Assembly (NCBI GenBank): GCA_026397515.1 | Contig: JAPLUU010000007.1 | Span: 1-50,020, forward strand | DNA: 50,020 nucleotides | Direction: 5' to 3' | Source: a candidate division SR1 bacterium | GTDB lineage: Bacteria; Patescibacteriota; Gracilibacteria; Absconditabacterales; Absconditicoccaceae | Part shown: positions 20,443 through 30,176 of the stretch, one piece after another | Layout of the letters: each line of letters begins with the position of its first letter | How positions within the stretch are numbered: position 1 is the first letter of the stretch | Notes under the pieces: model-generated | What the model was told of the DNA's origin: nothing | Databases searched by the model: none | Seen by the model: the letters and a program-made list of their open reading frames with translations, nothing else | Program-made: the position numbers and the translations under genes

Positions 20443-22023
20443 CTATTGTATGGGTGGATAAACATCAGCCTCTACGGTCAAACCACGACCCAATTTTTTG
20501 AGTAATGGTAAAGAAATAAGTGCTACTGATCAATTAAGTATGATAGCTATCACAAAAAAAGTAAGATAGGTCATATGAATATAAGAAGTTACTCATCGTC
20601 CAACCACAGCAAATCAACACATAATCAAAAGCATTTTAATCAAAATAGAGACATTGAGGATAGGAGAAACTTTCATACGAAATCACGTAATAATAGCTCA
20701 AGAGGTAAACAAAATTTCCATAAGCATTTGAGTAACTACCGCTCACAAAAGTCACCACCCAAGAGTAAATCATCGAGCAGGAATAGTATATAATCATACA
20801 AATATTCAAATGAAAACACCTACACCATTTACTAGAAGAAGAACATTTTGCTTTCAAGTAGCTACAAAAACGTAGTTATACACCTGTTTTATAAAACTAA
20901 AAATAAGTACGATACCTAAAAATGGCAATAATTGATTTGATCACCAATGTGCTATTGAATCCCAACTTCACATAAAACTTTTGTCTGATGTAACTCTAAT
21001 AACCATATCAGCAAATACACAAAAATTTACCGCAAAAAGACAACCAAACCAAATCATAAGACTCAGTAGACTACCAAGACTTTTACGTTTATGAAGATCA
21101 GAATAAGTAGATATATTATGAAGAAGACTATTTCACAATGCTGATGGAATGATAAGAAGGATTTCTATCAACCCCAAGGAAAGTCACCGTAATCACGAAT
21201 AATTTACACCAGACATAGTAGGATAAAACCACGTCAAAAACAACAATGGCAGCAACGTATGAAAACTACTAAGATAATAAGAGACACCATAGTTTCGGTT
21301 TGTTTTTATCGTATTTCCGATAAATTTCCAATCCCAAATAATTTTGAGTGGTAATATTCTCCTCGATCTAATTCAAATTTCAATATTTTGTCATATTCAG
21401 CTTCAGACGACAGAAAACAATACTAAACAAAATGCTATGACACCGACAGTAGTAGGTCAAGACATAAAGTCTACATGTTTGAAAAGCAAATATACTACAG
21501 GAAGCAAAATCACAAGTTGACTCAATCTTGCGGTGATAAGCGTAATACTCAACTTTTCCATTTTCCAAAAAAGCTGTAATGGTAATTGTTGTATTCCTGC
21601 AAACATAAAACTCGCAGAAAATAAAAGTCCAAAAGGTAATCACCAAAGATAATATGGGTTAGCTCTATAACTAGGAATCATATATGCTATACCGATAGCT
21701 ACAGCATAGATCACTACCATTGTCACAATCCTTGTCGCTACAAACTTTCCATATTCTGATTTAAGTTCAGTATTATCTGGATCATTTTTACACTTTTCTT
21801 TGAGTTCACCAAGCCTTTTGACTGCCAAAACATACAGACCAAGATCTGCCAAAGCCGTTCGAAATGCAAAATATTTAAGGATAGAATTATAATCTCCATA
21901 TCTCAGAGATCACAAATAAGATGCCATAATTTTGGTTGTAACAAACCCAAAAACAGCACTGATTATCCTAGACATCAACTGCCATGCTGCATCTTTAATA
22001 ACCAATCTATGTGAAGAAACCAT
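20443..22023 (-). CDS. Polysaccharide/oligosaccharide flippase-like membrane protein
   Basis: 526 residues with roughly a dozen to fourteen hydrophobic segments. The N-terminal part (KDAAWQLMSRIISAVFGFVTTK, YLGSLRYGDYN, ADLGLYVLAVKRLGE) is typical of the RfbX/Wzx and MurJ-like superfamily: a first helix pair, then LGxxxYG and ADLGL. It likely moves a lipid-linked sugar across the membrane for surface glycan or wall assembly. Many UGA glycines in the C-terminal half explain why standard-code translation breaks there. It ends 12 bases from the convergent S1-domain gene. Confidence 0.85.
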
Positions 22024-22057
22024 ATGAGTAAATTCTAAATGTTAAATTCCGAAATGA

Positions 22058-22618
22058 TTATAATTTCATTTTTCTCGACATTTTTTCAAACGAAGTCTGA
22101 TGAAAATCACCAAGCATAGGCAGATATTGATCAAGTTCAGAAAGAAAAAGTCTAATGTGTTCGGCTGAATCATCAAACGTATAAATCATGTGTCATTTGG
22201 ACGTAAGAAAAACCACATTTTTTATCTTTTGTGTCTTAGGATAAATTTCTACAACATATCATACAAAAGTATTTCGTGGAAAATTTTTGGCTCATAAGAT
22301 AAGCTGGTTTTTATCTAGAGTAATTTTAATTACCTGATTATTTATGGTAGAATAATAAAAATATCATCACAGTAAAAAGAAAAGTAATACTGCTCCGACA
22401 ATATTATTATTGAGCAATGAAAGTACAAAGACACTTGCGAAAACAGCCGCAAATATCAAATACCAGAGTTTATTTCTCTGAAATTTTTCTCCGTTATAGA
22501 CGAGTACACTCATCAAATAGAATAATACAGTAAAAGAATATAAATTTTTATAGTCAATATACGCGAATTTGCAAGACTTTAGGAACTTTTGGACAGAATT
22601 GTAGTCAAATCGTCCCAA
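22058..22618 (-). CDS. Small membrane protein, unknown function
   Basis: About 186 residues if the TTG at 22618 is the start, which overlaps the end of rsmA by 40 bases; a shorter version could start at the ATG of MSVLVYNG. Two or three hydrophobic segments (YSFTVLFYLMSVLVY, LWYLIFAAVFASVFVLSLL, VGAVLLFFLLGGYFYY) are followed by a soluble domain of about 100 residues containing KNFPRNTFVGYVVEIYP, reminiscent of PH-like membrane-associated domains, though that is uncertain. UGA at glycine positions carries the frame through. Probably co-transcribed with rsmA. Confidence 0.6.
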
Positions 22619-23349
22619 GTCAATTCTTCCAGTCTTTTGGAAGATAACGAAGTCGGAATTTCAAAAGATATATCTGATTTTTTTTTGATCATCTTCTGGA
22701 TTGCTCCCAAAGTTTTTCTACTAAACGGCGCAAATAATTCCAAAAACTCGACAACTTTTTCAAAAGGGATTTTGGGTTGTTCTGGTTTAATAGTCAATTG
22801 AATAAGACAACTCTTCACTTTTGGTACAGGTTTGAAACATTTTGCAGGTACTCATTTTAAATAGGTAACGTCACAAGAATAATTAAGTAATCGTCGTAAA
22901 TATGATTTTTTCTTAGCATCACTTTTGAGCTTGAGACCTACCTCATCTTGCACCATAAAGATTCATCAAGCATAGTGTTGAGCGCTAAAAAATTTTCTCA
23001 AAATCGGTGAAGTGATATAGTAGGGAAGATTTCCAACGATTAAAGTTTTTTGAGGACTCAGATGTTTTTCTTGTAACACTGCTTCGACATCCAGTTCTAG
23101 AATATCAGACAGAATAAATTGTCAATTCGTAATCTGTAATTGTCAATTATCATAGAATGTCGGATCCATATCTACCACGAAAAAATGATCAGAAATAGTT
23201 TGGATAAGTTTAGTGATGGAGCCCTTACCAGGTCATATTTCGATTAATGCTTCACATCATGTTGTAGTATACAACGCCAAAATCTTGTCAGCGATATAGC
23301 TTCTGATCTTTGCATCGATAAGAAAGTTCTGTCCAAGATATGTTCACAT
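22579..23349 (-). CDS. rsmA: 16S rRNA dimethyladenosine transferase
   Basis: 256 residues. Dimethylates two adjacent adenosines near the 3' end of 16S rRNA during small-subunit assembly. Signatures: GQNFLID at the start, EIGPGKGSIT (SAM-binding motif I with two UGA glycines), VVDMDP, IVGNLPYYITSPI (the NLPY motif) and the C-terminal LFAPFSRKTLGAIQKM. It begins ATG-UGA (Met-Gly). The frame continues cleanly through five or six UGA codons. A palindromic repeat touches its start codon on the upstream side. Confidence 0.94.
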
Positions 23350-23410
23350 AATTGAGACGCAATAAAAGCTCGAAACTCTTGTAAGAGTTTTTATGATGTC
23401 GAAATTATAT
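23349..23410. repeat. Palindromic intergenic element (family A, copy A3)
   Basis: Same flanks as the copies near 18.1 kb (TAATTGAGACGCAATAAAA at one end, TTTTATGATGTCGAAATTATAT split across the other) but a different central hairpin, AAACTCTTGTAAGAGTTT. It starts at the rsmA start codon. A further inverted repeat, ATATATTCTC / GAGAATATAT, follows to about 23452. Confidence 0.75.
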
Positions 23411-23525
23411 ATTCTCCTTCAAAAGTATTCTTTATCTATTAGAGAATATATAATCACATACTAAATAAAACAGAAAGAATATAAAGAAATAATAATCATA
23501 TACAAATAACTACCAAAGACAAATA

Positions 23526-23555
23526 TTGACTTTGGAGATAAAATATCTATATACA
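23526..23555 (+). promoter_or_regulatory. Possible sigma-70 promoter
   Basis: TTGACT (23526-23531), 18-base spacer, TATACA (23550-23555), about 58 bases before the ATG at 23613. Confidence 0.45.
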
Positions 23556-23612
23556 AAAAAATATAAAATTTTCTAAACACAAATAATAACAAATACCAAA
23601 TACCAAAAAATT

Positions 23613-24683
23613 ATGAAACCAGAAATAACATTAAAACAATTAACTGAAGCTGGATTTTCTTCCAAAGTACTCGACGTGCTCAACGGCGGTCCAATACAAG
23701 GAGACCTGACTCCAGGTGAATTATTCTGTCTGAGTATATTAGCTCCTGAACGAGTAGACCAATTAATCAAACAAGAGCATATGCCCTTTGCAGGATTGAT
23801 TGAATTATACCACAATGAAGATAATTCAGAAATTACAGAGCAAACAATTGCAAGCTTACTAAGAAAAAAGGCTATAGGATTTGATGAAAAGTCGAAAATC
23901 CTTGATATGGAAAACGACGTAGACCAGGATCTTTTTAATGAGACACTGCCACTTATCTCTAATCTGGATCAATGCTCAATGATATTTACTATCATTGACA
24001 TGAGCGAATTACTGGAACCAGAGAAAGAGATAAATTTTCGTACACTCATTGAGATGATAAAAAAATTCAATCCAGACATTGATTACTGGATAGAAATGTA
24101 CGAGGATTCAAACTCCTACAAAAGAAGGATTGTTTGTATAAAAGAAATGAAAACTTTAGCATCACAAAATCCAACTTTTAAACATTGGGCCGCAGTATAC
24201 TATTACAGTTTGGCTGGATCCGAATGGGAAAAAGATGCTATAGAAAACATGCATGCGTTTACTCCTGATTTTGATGAAATAGCTGATGTGTATATTGCTC
24301 TCGATGACGAATCTAATCAAAAGAAAAACGAGATCACCAAAAGGCTGAAAGCTGTAGCAAAATTTGATGATTGGTATAATCGTTTTGAACCATCAGAGTA
24401 TGACGGATTATCCTCAAGCCGCATAAACGAACTTTGCTTTGCTATGATGATGGAACTAAATGGAGAATTTTCAAAGTATTTTGATGTCTATCTTGCACTA
24501 AAGGAGATAGCATACATGAAAATAATCGCAGAAAAAATGCCACAACTAAAAGCCAAAATGTTATCCATGGACGTTATAGGAAGCATAGAAGAACACATGG
24601 AACTCTATAACGATGTAGATGGAGACTACCAGCTTGATGTCATGAAAAAGATGATGAACATCCTGGACAATACCAAGAATTAA
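23613..24683 (+). CDS. Hypothetical protein, UGA-free, 356 residues
   Basis: An uninterrupted 356-codon frame with about 13 glycines, all GGN, in a genome where UGA glycine is very common. The sequence is acidic and helical with repeated aromatic turns (DYWIEMYEDSN, KHWAAVYYYSLAG, DDWYNRFEP), suggesting an alpha-helical repeat protein; I recognise no family. It has its own promoter-like sequence and a strong terminator, so it is a self-contained unit. First of three consecutive UGA-free genes, possibly recently acquired. Confidence 0.75.
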   Translation: MKPEITLKQLTEAGFSSKVLDVLNGGPIQGDLTPGELFCLSILAPERVDQLIKQEHMPFAGLIELYHNEDNSEITEQTIASLLRKKAIGFDEKSKILDMENDVDQDLFNETLPLISNLDQCSMIFTIIDMSELLEPEKEINFRTLIEMIKKFNPDIDYWIEMYEDSNSYKRRIVCIKEMKTLASQNPTFKHWAAVYYYSLAGSEWEKDAIENMHAFTPDFDEIADVYIALDDESNQKKNEITKRLKAVAKFDDWYNRFEPSEYDGLSSSRINELCFAMMMELNGEFSKYFDVYLALKEIAYMKIIAEKMPQLKAKMLSMDVIGSIEEHMELYNDVDGDYQLDVMKKMMNILDNTKN

Positions 24684-24704
24684 GTTTAACCAAAACATTG
24701 ACTA

Positions 24705-24734
24705 CGGAACTGTTATACAGTTCCGTTTTTTTTT
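24705..24734 (+). terminator. Rho-independent terminator
   Basis: CGGAACTG (24705-24712) pairs with CAGTTCCG (24718-24725) around TTATA, followed by nine T. The strongest terminator in the window. Confidence 0.9.
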
Positions 24735-24825
24735 TATATATTGATTTCATATAACGTATCTATACACTAAATAAAAAAGGGCCCAAAGAAAACATAGTAC
24801 AAACTCATAAAAAATGGAGGTATAT

Positions 24826-25446
24826 ATGAACACACAGAAAAATATCGTAAAGATTGTAATAACCGGTGGACCATGTGCGGGGAAATCAACCGTACTCACA
24901 AGTATAAACCAAGCACTGAAACATACAGGATGGAAAACATTCATTGCCCAAGAGATGGCAACAAGACTCTTCCAATCAGGTGTGGAAATTTCAGAAAAAG
25001 GACTATCATTATATCAATTTCAACAACAGTTACTCCTTCGTCAAATCAACGAAGAAGATTTTATCAAAGCATTAGCAGAAGACCACAAGTACGATAATGT
25101 TGTACTCTTATGTGATCGAGGAATAATGGATGGACAAGCATATATGTCAGAAGAAGATTTTGGTAAAATTTTACAATATAATGGATATACAAGAAAACAA
25201 GTAACAAACGAACGATACGATCTTGTTATCCATTTGACTACTGCAGCGTATGGAGCTGAAAAATTCTATACATTAGCAAACAACGAAGTACGCACAGAAA
25301 ACATCGCTGAAGCGAGAATATTGGACGATAGGATCAAAACCGTATGGAAAGAACACCCAAATGTACGGATAATCGACAACAGTACGTGTTTTCAAGGAAA
25401 AATCGATCGTACAATTCAAGAGATACATTCATATCTACACATGTAA
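24826..25446 (+). CDS. AAA_28-type P-loop ATPase/kinase-like protein
   Basis: 206 residues from the ATG at 24826, which has GGAGG five bases upstream (24816-24820); the earlier ATG at 24814 overlaps that site. Walker A is GGPCAGKS (14-21). VVLLCDRGIMDGQAYM, DLVIHLTTAAYGAEKFYT and ILDDRIKTVWKEHP follow the AAA_28 / NadR-like family. In that family the Arg of DRG is strongly conserved; here it is CGA (25117-25119), a codon that reads as Trp elsewhere in this window. With zero UGA codons, the gene looks written in the standard code and recently acquired. Function unknown. Confidence 0.85.
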   Translation: MNTQKNIVKIVITGGPCAGKSTVLTSINQALKHTGWKTFIAQEMATRLFQSGVEISEKGLSLYQFQQQLLLRQINEEDFIKALAEDHKYDNVVLLCDRGIMDGQAYMSEEDFGKILQYNGYTRKQVTNERYDLVIHLTTAAYGAEKFYTLANNEVRTENIAEARILDDRIKTVWKEHPNVRIIDNSTCFQGKIDRTIQEIHSYLHM

Positions 25447-25452
25447 AGATAT

Positions 25453-25481
25453 ACCAGCTTCTGTATTAAGGAGCTGGTTTT
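25453..25481 (+). terminator. Rho-independent terminator
   Basis: ACCAGCT (25453-25459) and AGCTGGT (25472-25478) with a T-rich tail, just after the AAA_28 gene. Confidence 0.7.
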
Positions 25482-25482
25482 A

Positions 25483-25610
25483 TTTGAGACGCGAAAAAAC
25501 TTGAAATATATGTTCAAAGAATAATATATTCTTAAAATAAGAATATACAATTTCGACATCATTAAAATTTTCTCTGCCTAGGCAGATCAGAATTTTAATT
25601 GTGTCTCAAA
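25483..25610. repeat. Palindromic element (family A, copy A5, reverse orientation) with terminal inverted repeats
   Basis: The right half, read on the minus strand, has the family flanks (GAGACACAATTAAAA ... TTTTAATGATGTCGAAATT) with a different hairpin centred on TCTGCCTAGGCAGA, a perfect 14-base palindrome. The whole block is bounded by TTTGAGACGC (25483-25492) and GTGTCTCAAA (25601-25610), imperfect inverted ends like a miniature mobile element. Confidence 0.6.
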
Positions 25611-25612
25611 TG

Positions 25613-25645
25613 AAAAAATGCCTGGAAAAATATTCCAAGCAAGTT
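25613..25645 (-). terminator. Rho-independent terminator, minus strand
   Basis: On the minus strand TGCTTGGA pairs with TCCAGGCA (one mismatch) and is followed by a T-run, about 20 bases after the stop of the gene at 25663-26085. Confidence 0.6.
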
Positions 25646-25662
25646 ACTAAACAAATTAGTAA

Positions 25663-26085
25663 TTAGATATTAACATTGTGTGGTTGATGTTCTGCCACGA
25701 AAAGAGTTACCCGATATGCAATATCTTCAAGTTCTCTGGATGAAAAATGGTGAATACTGCAGAGTTCTTTGATATGATTTTTTTTATCAATGAACTCAGG
25801 ATTACTGATGAGAAGTTTTCCCCAAGAAGCTAAATGTTCAACAGGAACTTTAACTTTTTTTTCATCTACCGAATGTTGTATCAACAACAGCAAATGTTTA
25901 CCCGCATGACTTAACCCCTCACTACTAATTTGTGGCAATCTTGTAGGCCGCGCGGAAGAAATGTGAGTTGTACCAACAATCACAACGGGGTTTTTTTTGC
26001 TAACTACCTTACCACGAATTTTATTAATAATTCTTCTAGTACGACTTGGGTTTTCGTCTTTTTTTGAATTTTTTTCTTTCGACAT
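25663..26085 (-). CDS. Hypothetical basic protein, UGA-free
   Basis: 140 residues. A Lys/Arg-rich N-terminus (KNSKKDENPSRTRRIINKIR) is followed by a mostly helical domain with several His residues (SIHHFSSRELEDIAYR, EHQPHNVNI). No signal peptide or membrane span; no family recognised. The frame has no UGA and its glycines are GGN; a CGG occurs in SARPTR. With the two preceding genes it forms a UGA-free block. Confidence 0.6.
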   Translation of the reverse strand: MSKEKNSKKDENPSRTRRIINKIRGKVVSKKNPVVIVGTTHISSARPTRLPQISSEGLSHAGKHLLLLIQHSVDEKKVKVPVEHLASWGKLLISNPEFIDKKNHIKELCSIHHFSSRELEDIAYRVTLFVAEHQPHNVNI

Positions 26086-26225
26086 AAACGTTTTTTTTTG
26101 TTATTACTAATTTTTGTTTTTTTAAAATATTATTTGTAATGAAAAGATAGTAAAAATCAAGACACATAGCAAAAAAGACGCCGATTGACGCCTTTTTAGT
26201 GAAGTATATAATAATGGAATTATAT

Positions 26226-26813
26226 TTATTTTTTCTTTTTTTCTAACGGGTCAGCACCATATTGATTATGTCATATTGTTCCTTTAGCAAACAAAAGAGG
26301 TCGCAACAATACTATAGACCAAATAGAAAATACAATCATAGCGATAGAAATACTGATGTATAACGGAGTAAATACTTGAGAAACCGCTTTTTGTTGTAAA
26401 GCAAGAATATCTTGAGAAATTTTTGCTTGTTCTCATGTTGTGGTAGCAGTCTGAAGTTGTTGAACAAGGTGTTGTGCTTCAGTTTGCATAGAAGGCAAGG
26501 TAATCATAGTAACAATACTAGAAATAAGAGAAAGAATATAACTGATACCAAAGACTATCCATATCCATTTTAGTTTAGACTTTCCATCGTCATTACGATC
26601 ATGTTGTCTTTTATAGATAAGCGCAGGATATATAAAAAACAATGCTGCAAGTCATAACAATGTAGAAACAATTACATACACTAGAGAAGGAAATACTAGT
26701 CCAAAAAAATAGTTAACAATAGACAATGCAATACCAAGAAGAAATAAATACCAGAAGAATTTAGCTCTTGATAATCTTCATTCACGAGAAAGATAGATTT
26801 TTTTGAGGTTCAT
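26226..26813 (-). CDS. DUF805-like membrane protein
   Basis: 195 residues with about four transmembrane helices (FFWYLFLLGIALSIVNYFFG; VYVIVSTLLGLAALFFIYP; WIVFGISYILSLISSIVTMI; IAMIVFSIWSIVLLRPLLF). The start REGRLSRAKFFWY matches the DUF805 pattern (GRxSRxxFW). Between helices 3 and 4 is a Gln-rich soluble loop of about 45 residues, longer than usual. Function of the family is unknown. Three UGA glycines. Confidence 0.8.
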
Positions 26814-26928
26814 ATACCAAAAAGAAAAAATAAAAAAAAGTATCCTAGTGATAAAGTTTCAAAGAAAAAAAACAAGAAAAAGAACTGCCCGTAGACAGTC
26901 CTCTTTCGTAGATATAATTCTGAATATA

Positions 26929-29568
26929 TTATGAATTTTTCAAAGCTGCATGAGCTGCTGCTAATCTTGCGATAGGTACTCTAAATGGTGAACAACTTAC
27001 ATAATTCAACCCAGCTTTATGACAGAAATAAATTGATTCTGGGTCTCCACCATGTTCTCCACAGATTCCAAGCTTGATGTCAGGTCTTGTTTTTCTTCCT
27101 TTTTCGATAGCCATTTGAACAAGTTGACCAACTCCTTCAGTATCTAGTGTTTGGAATGGATCCTTTTCAAATATATTTTTATTTACATATTCCTTGATAA
27201 ATGAACCAGCATCATCTCTAGAGAATCATAATGTCATCTGCGTAAGATCATTAGTTCCAAATGAGAAGAATTCAGCTGTTTCAGCTACTTTGTCTGCAGT
27301 TACTGCACCTCTTGGTACTTCAATCATGGTACCGAGTTTATAATCAACCTTCACTCCATATTTGTCCATGGTTGCTGAAGCAACCCTTCTTACAATTTCA
27401 GCATTGAAATCAAATTCAGCTTTGAATCCTACCAATGGAATCATGATTTCTGGTTTTACTTCTACGCCTGCCTTTTGAAGTTCACATGCTGCAGAGATAA
27501 CTGCTTCTGTTTGCATTTCTGCGATTTCAGGATAGGTAACAACCAATCTACATCCTCTATGTCCAAGCATTGGATTGAATTCATGAAGTCCTTCAATTCT
27601 CTTTCTCAATACTTCAAGATCAACACCCATATCTCTTGCAAGTTCGACGATATCTTTCTCTTCTTGTGGCAAGAATTCATGTAATGGAGGATCTAAGAAT
27701 CTAATAGTTACCGGTAATCAAGCCATAGCTTTGAGGATTCAGACGAAATCTTCTTTTTGGAAAGGAAGTAATTTAGCCAATGCTTTTTTTCTTCCATTCA
27801 CATCATCAGCAAGAATCATTTCTCTTACTGCTTTGATTCTATCTTCAGCGAAGAACATGTGTTCTGTTCTACACAAACCAATTCCTTGCGCACCAAATTT
27901 TCTTGCTACATCAGCATCATGGGGAGTATCAGCATTTGTCCTTACAAGCAATGTTCTGTAATTATCAGCCCAAGTCATAAGCGTTCCGAAGTCACCACTC
28001 AATTCTGGATCCATTACTCCCAATCCACCAGCAAATACTTCTCCTGTTGATCAATCCAAAGTAATCATATCTCATTCATTATATACTTTTCCTTTTACTG
28101 TAAGTGTTTTATCCTTTTCAGATACAACAATTTCTCCAGCTCCAGCTACACAACTCTTTCCCATTCCTCTAGCAACTACGGCAGCATGAGATGTCATTCC
28201 TCCTCTAGCTGTTAAGATTCCTTGAGATGCTATCATTCCGATAATATCCTCTGGAGAAGTTTCTGTCCTTACTAATACAACTTTTTTACCATCTTCAGCT
28301 CGATCATGAGCAGCTTGTGCAGTAAATACAATTTGTCCAACTGCAGCTCCTGGTGAAGCTGGAAGTCATTTAGTAAGTAAGTCAGCTGTTGTTTTAGCCT
28401 TTGGATCTATTTGTTTGTGAAGTAAACTATCAAGTTGTTCTGGTTTTACTCTCAACACTGCTTCTTTTTCATTGATAAGTCATTCTTTCACCATGTCTAC
28501 TGCCATTTTGATAGCTGCAGCAGCTGTTCTTTTTCCATTTCTTGTCTGAAGAATGAAAAGTTTTCCTTCTTGGATAGTAAATTCCATATCTTGCATATCT
28601 CTATAATGTTTTTCTAGTCCTTGATAAATTTCTACAAGTTCTTTGTAACAGTCTGGCATTACTTTATCAAGTTCTGAGATTTCCAATGGTGTTCTGATAC
28701 CAGCAACAACATCTTCTCCTTGTGCATTCATCAAAAATTCTCCATAGAATTTGTGTTCTCCGGTTGATGGATTTCTTGTGAAACATACTCCAGTTCCTGA
28801 AGTGTCTCCCATATTTCCAAATACCATTGCTTGGATATTTACTGCTGTTCCGAGCAATCCTTTGATATCATTTATTTTTCTGTAGATAATAGCTCTATCA
28901 TTATTCCATGAACCAAATACTGCGTCGATAGACATTTGTAATTGTTCTCTTGGATTACTTGGAAAATCTTTTCCTGTAGCTTTCTTGATTGCTTCTTTGT
29001 ACAAAACAACAACCTTTTGAAGATCAACAACATCAAGTTCTGTATCAAGTTTTACTCCTTTAGCATCTTTTACTGATTGTAATGCATGCTCGAAATCATG
29101 GTGAGGAACTTCCAATACTACATCACCAAACATTTGCAAAAATCTTCTGTAACTATCTCGTACAAATCTTGGATTACCAGTTTTTTCGATTAATCCTTGG
29201 ACTGATTCATCATTAAGTCCTAGATTCAAAATAGTGTCCATCATTCCAGGCATAGAATCAGCAGCTCCAGATCTTACAGACACCAACAATGGATCTTTAG
29301 GATCTCAAAGATTTTTACCCATAACATGTTCAAGTTTTTGAAGTTCTTTTTCAATCTGATCCAATACTATTTGTGGATACGTTTTGTTGCTTTTGTAATA
29401 CAAATCACATGTTTCTGTTGTGATAGTAAATCCACTTGGGATAGGCAATCCCATTTCCACCATTTCAGATAAGTTTTTTCCTTTACCTCCTAAGATTTCT
29501 TTACCGAGGCCTTTTGTTTCACCAAAAAAGTACACGTACTTTTTTTCACTACTTCCAAATAATCACAT
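26929..29568 (-). CDS. ppdK: Pyruvate, phosphate dikinase
   Basis: 879 residues, full length. Interconverts PEP, AMP and PPi with pyruvate, ATP and Pi; in cells with limited carbon metabolism it can make ATP from PEP and PPi. Starts ATG-UGA ([10 protein letters not shown]). N-terminal ATP-grasp domain: [47 protein letters not shown]. Swivelling domain: [19 protein letters not shown] with the phosphorylated His. C-terminal TIM barrel: [30 protein letters not shown] and the catalytic Cys in [11 protein letters not shown] codons at 29158 (FVxDSYRRF) and 28300 (AHDxAEDGKK) lie where the family has Trp. Unlike purA, only a handful of glycines are UGA, perhaps because it is highly expressed. Confidence 0.97.
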
Positions 29569-29595
29569 AATAATACAGTTTATATAAAATAAAAT

Positions 29596-29653
29596 ATTCG
29601 AGACACAATAAAAACCCGAAGTATTGAGGGTTTTTGTGATGTCGAGATTATAT
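29596..29653. repeat. Palindromic intergenic element (family A, copy A4)
   Basis: ATTCGAGACACAATAAAAACCC, loop, GGGTTTTTGTGATGTCGAGATTATAT arranged as an imperfect palindrome (the two arms lie either side of 29625). It lies 28 bases upstream of the ppdK start, the same relation that copies A1-A3 have to tsaD and rsmA. Confidence 0.75.
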
Positions 29654-29842
29654 CGACGATTTGAGAAACTATAAGCACGAATTAAATGAAGTGATTATGG
29701 ATTTCGAAAACAGTCGATGATTGCATAACAAAAATTGCTGGGCAATAGAATATAGTAATATATTTTTTTTTCAAGAGAAAAAAGTATAAATTTACCACAA
29801 AACACATAAAAAAGAAAAAATGTATCGAATTTCTAAAGCTGA

Positions 29843-29963
29843 AAAGTCTGCTCTGATTGTCTAGTTAGGAAAAATGAAATGGCGGATCATTTTTCCTAGA
29901 TTTTTTTGATTACCTTTTGCAGCAATGGCAAAAAGTAATGCCCAGCCGGCGAGGCGATAAGAA
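29843..29963. repeat. Family B hairpin element (copy B4), apparently inserted in a direct repeat
   Basis: GTCTAGT, then a TAGGAAAAATG / CATTTTTCCTA hairpin with AATGGCGGAT in the loop, then AAAAGTAATGCCCAGCCGGC leading into AGCCGGCGAGGCGAT (29944-29958). At 33824-33891 the two halves of the flanking direct repeat lie six bases apart; here roughly 190 bases including this element separate them. Confidence 0.65.
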
Positions 29964-29993
29964 GAGAAAATATTTCTTGTTTGACATAAAAAA
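29963..29993. repeat. 31-base direct repeat flanking the four-gene array (left copy; right copy 33861-33891)
   Basis: 31 identical bases beginning AGAGAAAATATTTC and including TTGACA, present on both sides of the tandem paralogue array. On the right it serves as the -35 region before mltG; on the left no plus-strand gene follows. Confidence 0.8.
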
Positions 29994-30118
29994 TAATCAT
30001 CGAATAAGGAAAAAATATATACAAAAGATTCAACCACATAGATATGATAGAAAAAAATAGATGGGAAAATTATATTCGACACAGTTTAATTAGAATTGTT
30101 TTGAAATTCCTACGTAAT

Positions 30119-30153
30119 AAAAAGCCTCTCATCACGAAGAAAAGAGGCTTTTT
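30119..30153. terminator. Bidirectional rho-independent terminator
   Basis: AAAAAGCCTCT and AGAGGCTTTTT form an 11-base stem around a 13-base loop. It ends the minus-strand tandem array. Confidence 0.85.
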
Positions 30154-30176
30154 CGATAGAAAATATATAAACATAT

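Larger units (their letters stand above)
29569..30176. other. 608-base gene-free region rich in repeats
   Basis: Holds a family A palindrome (29596-29653), a partial direct repeat (29744-29776) matching 33824-33854, a family B element (29843-29963), a 31-base exact direct repeat (29963-29993) and a terminator (30119-30153). ORFs here are explained by the repeats. I see no gene or structural RNA. Confidence 0.7.

Noticed and set aside
26165-26200. Hairpin near GACGCC repeats as a strong terminator
   Set aside because: The two GACGCC blocks are direct, not inverted; only a weak A/T stem with a mismatch remains.
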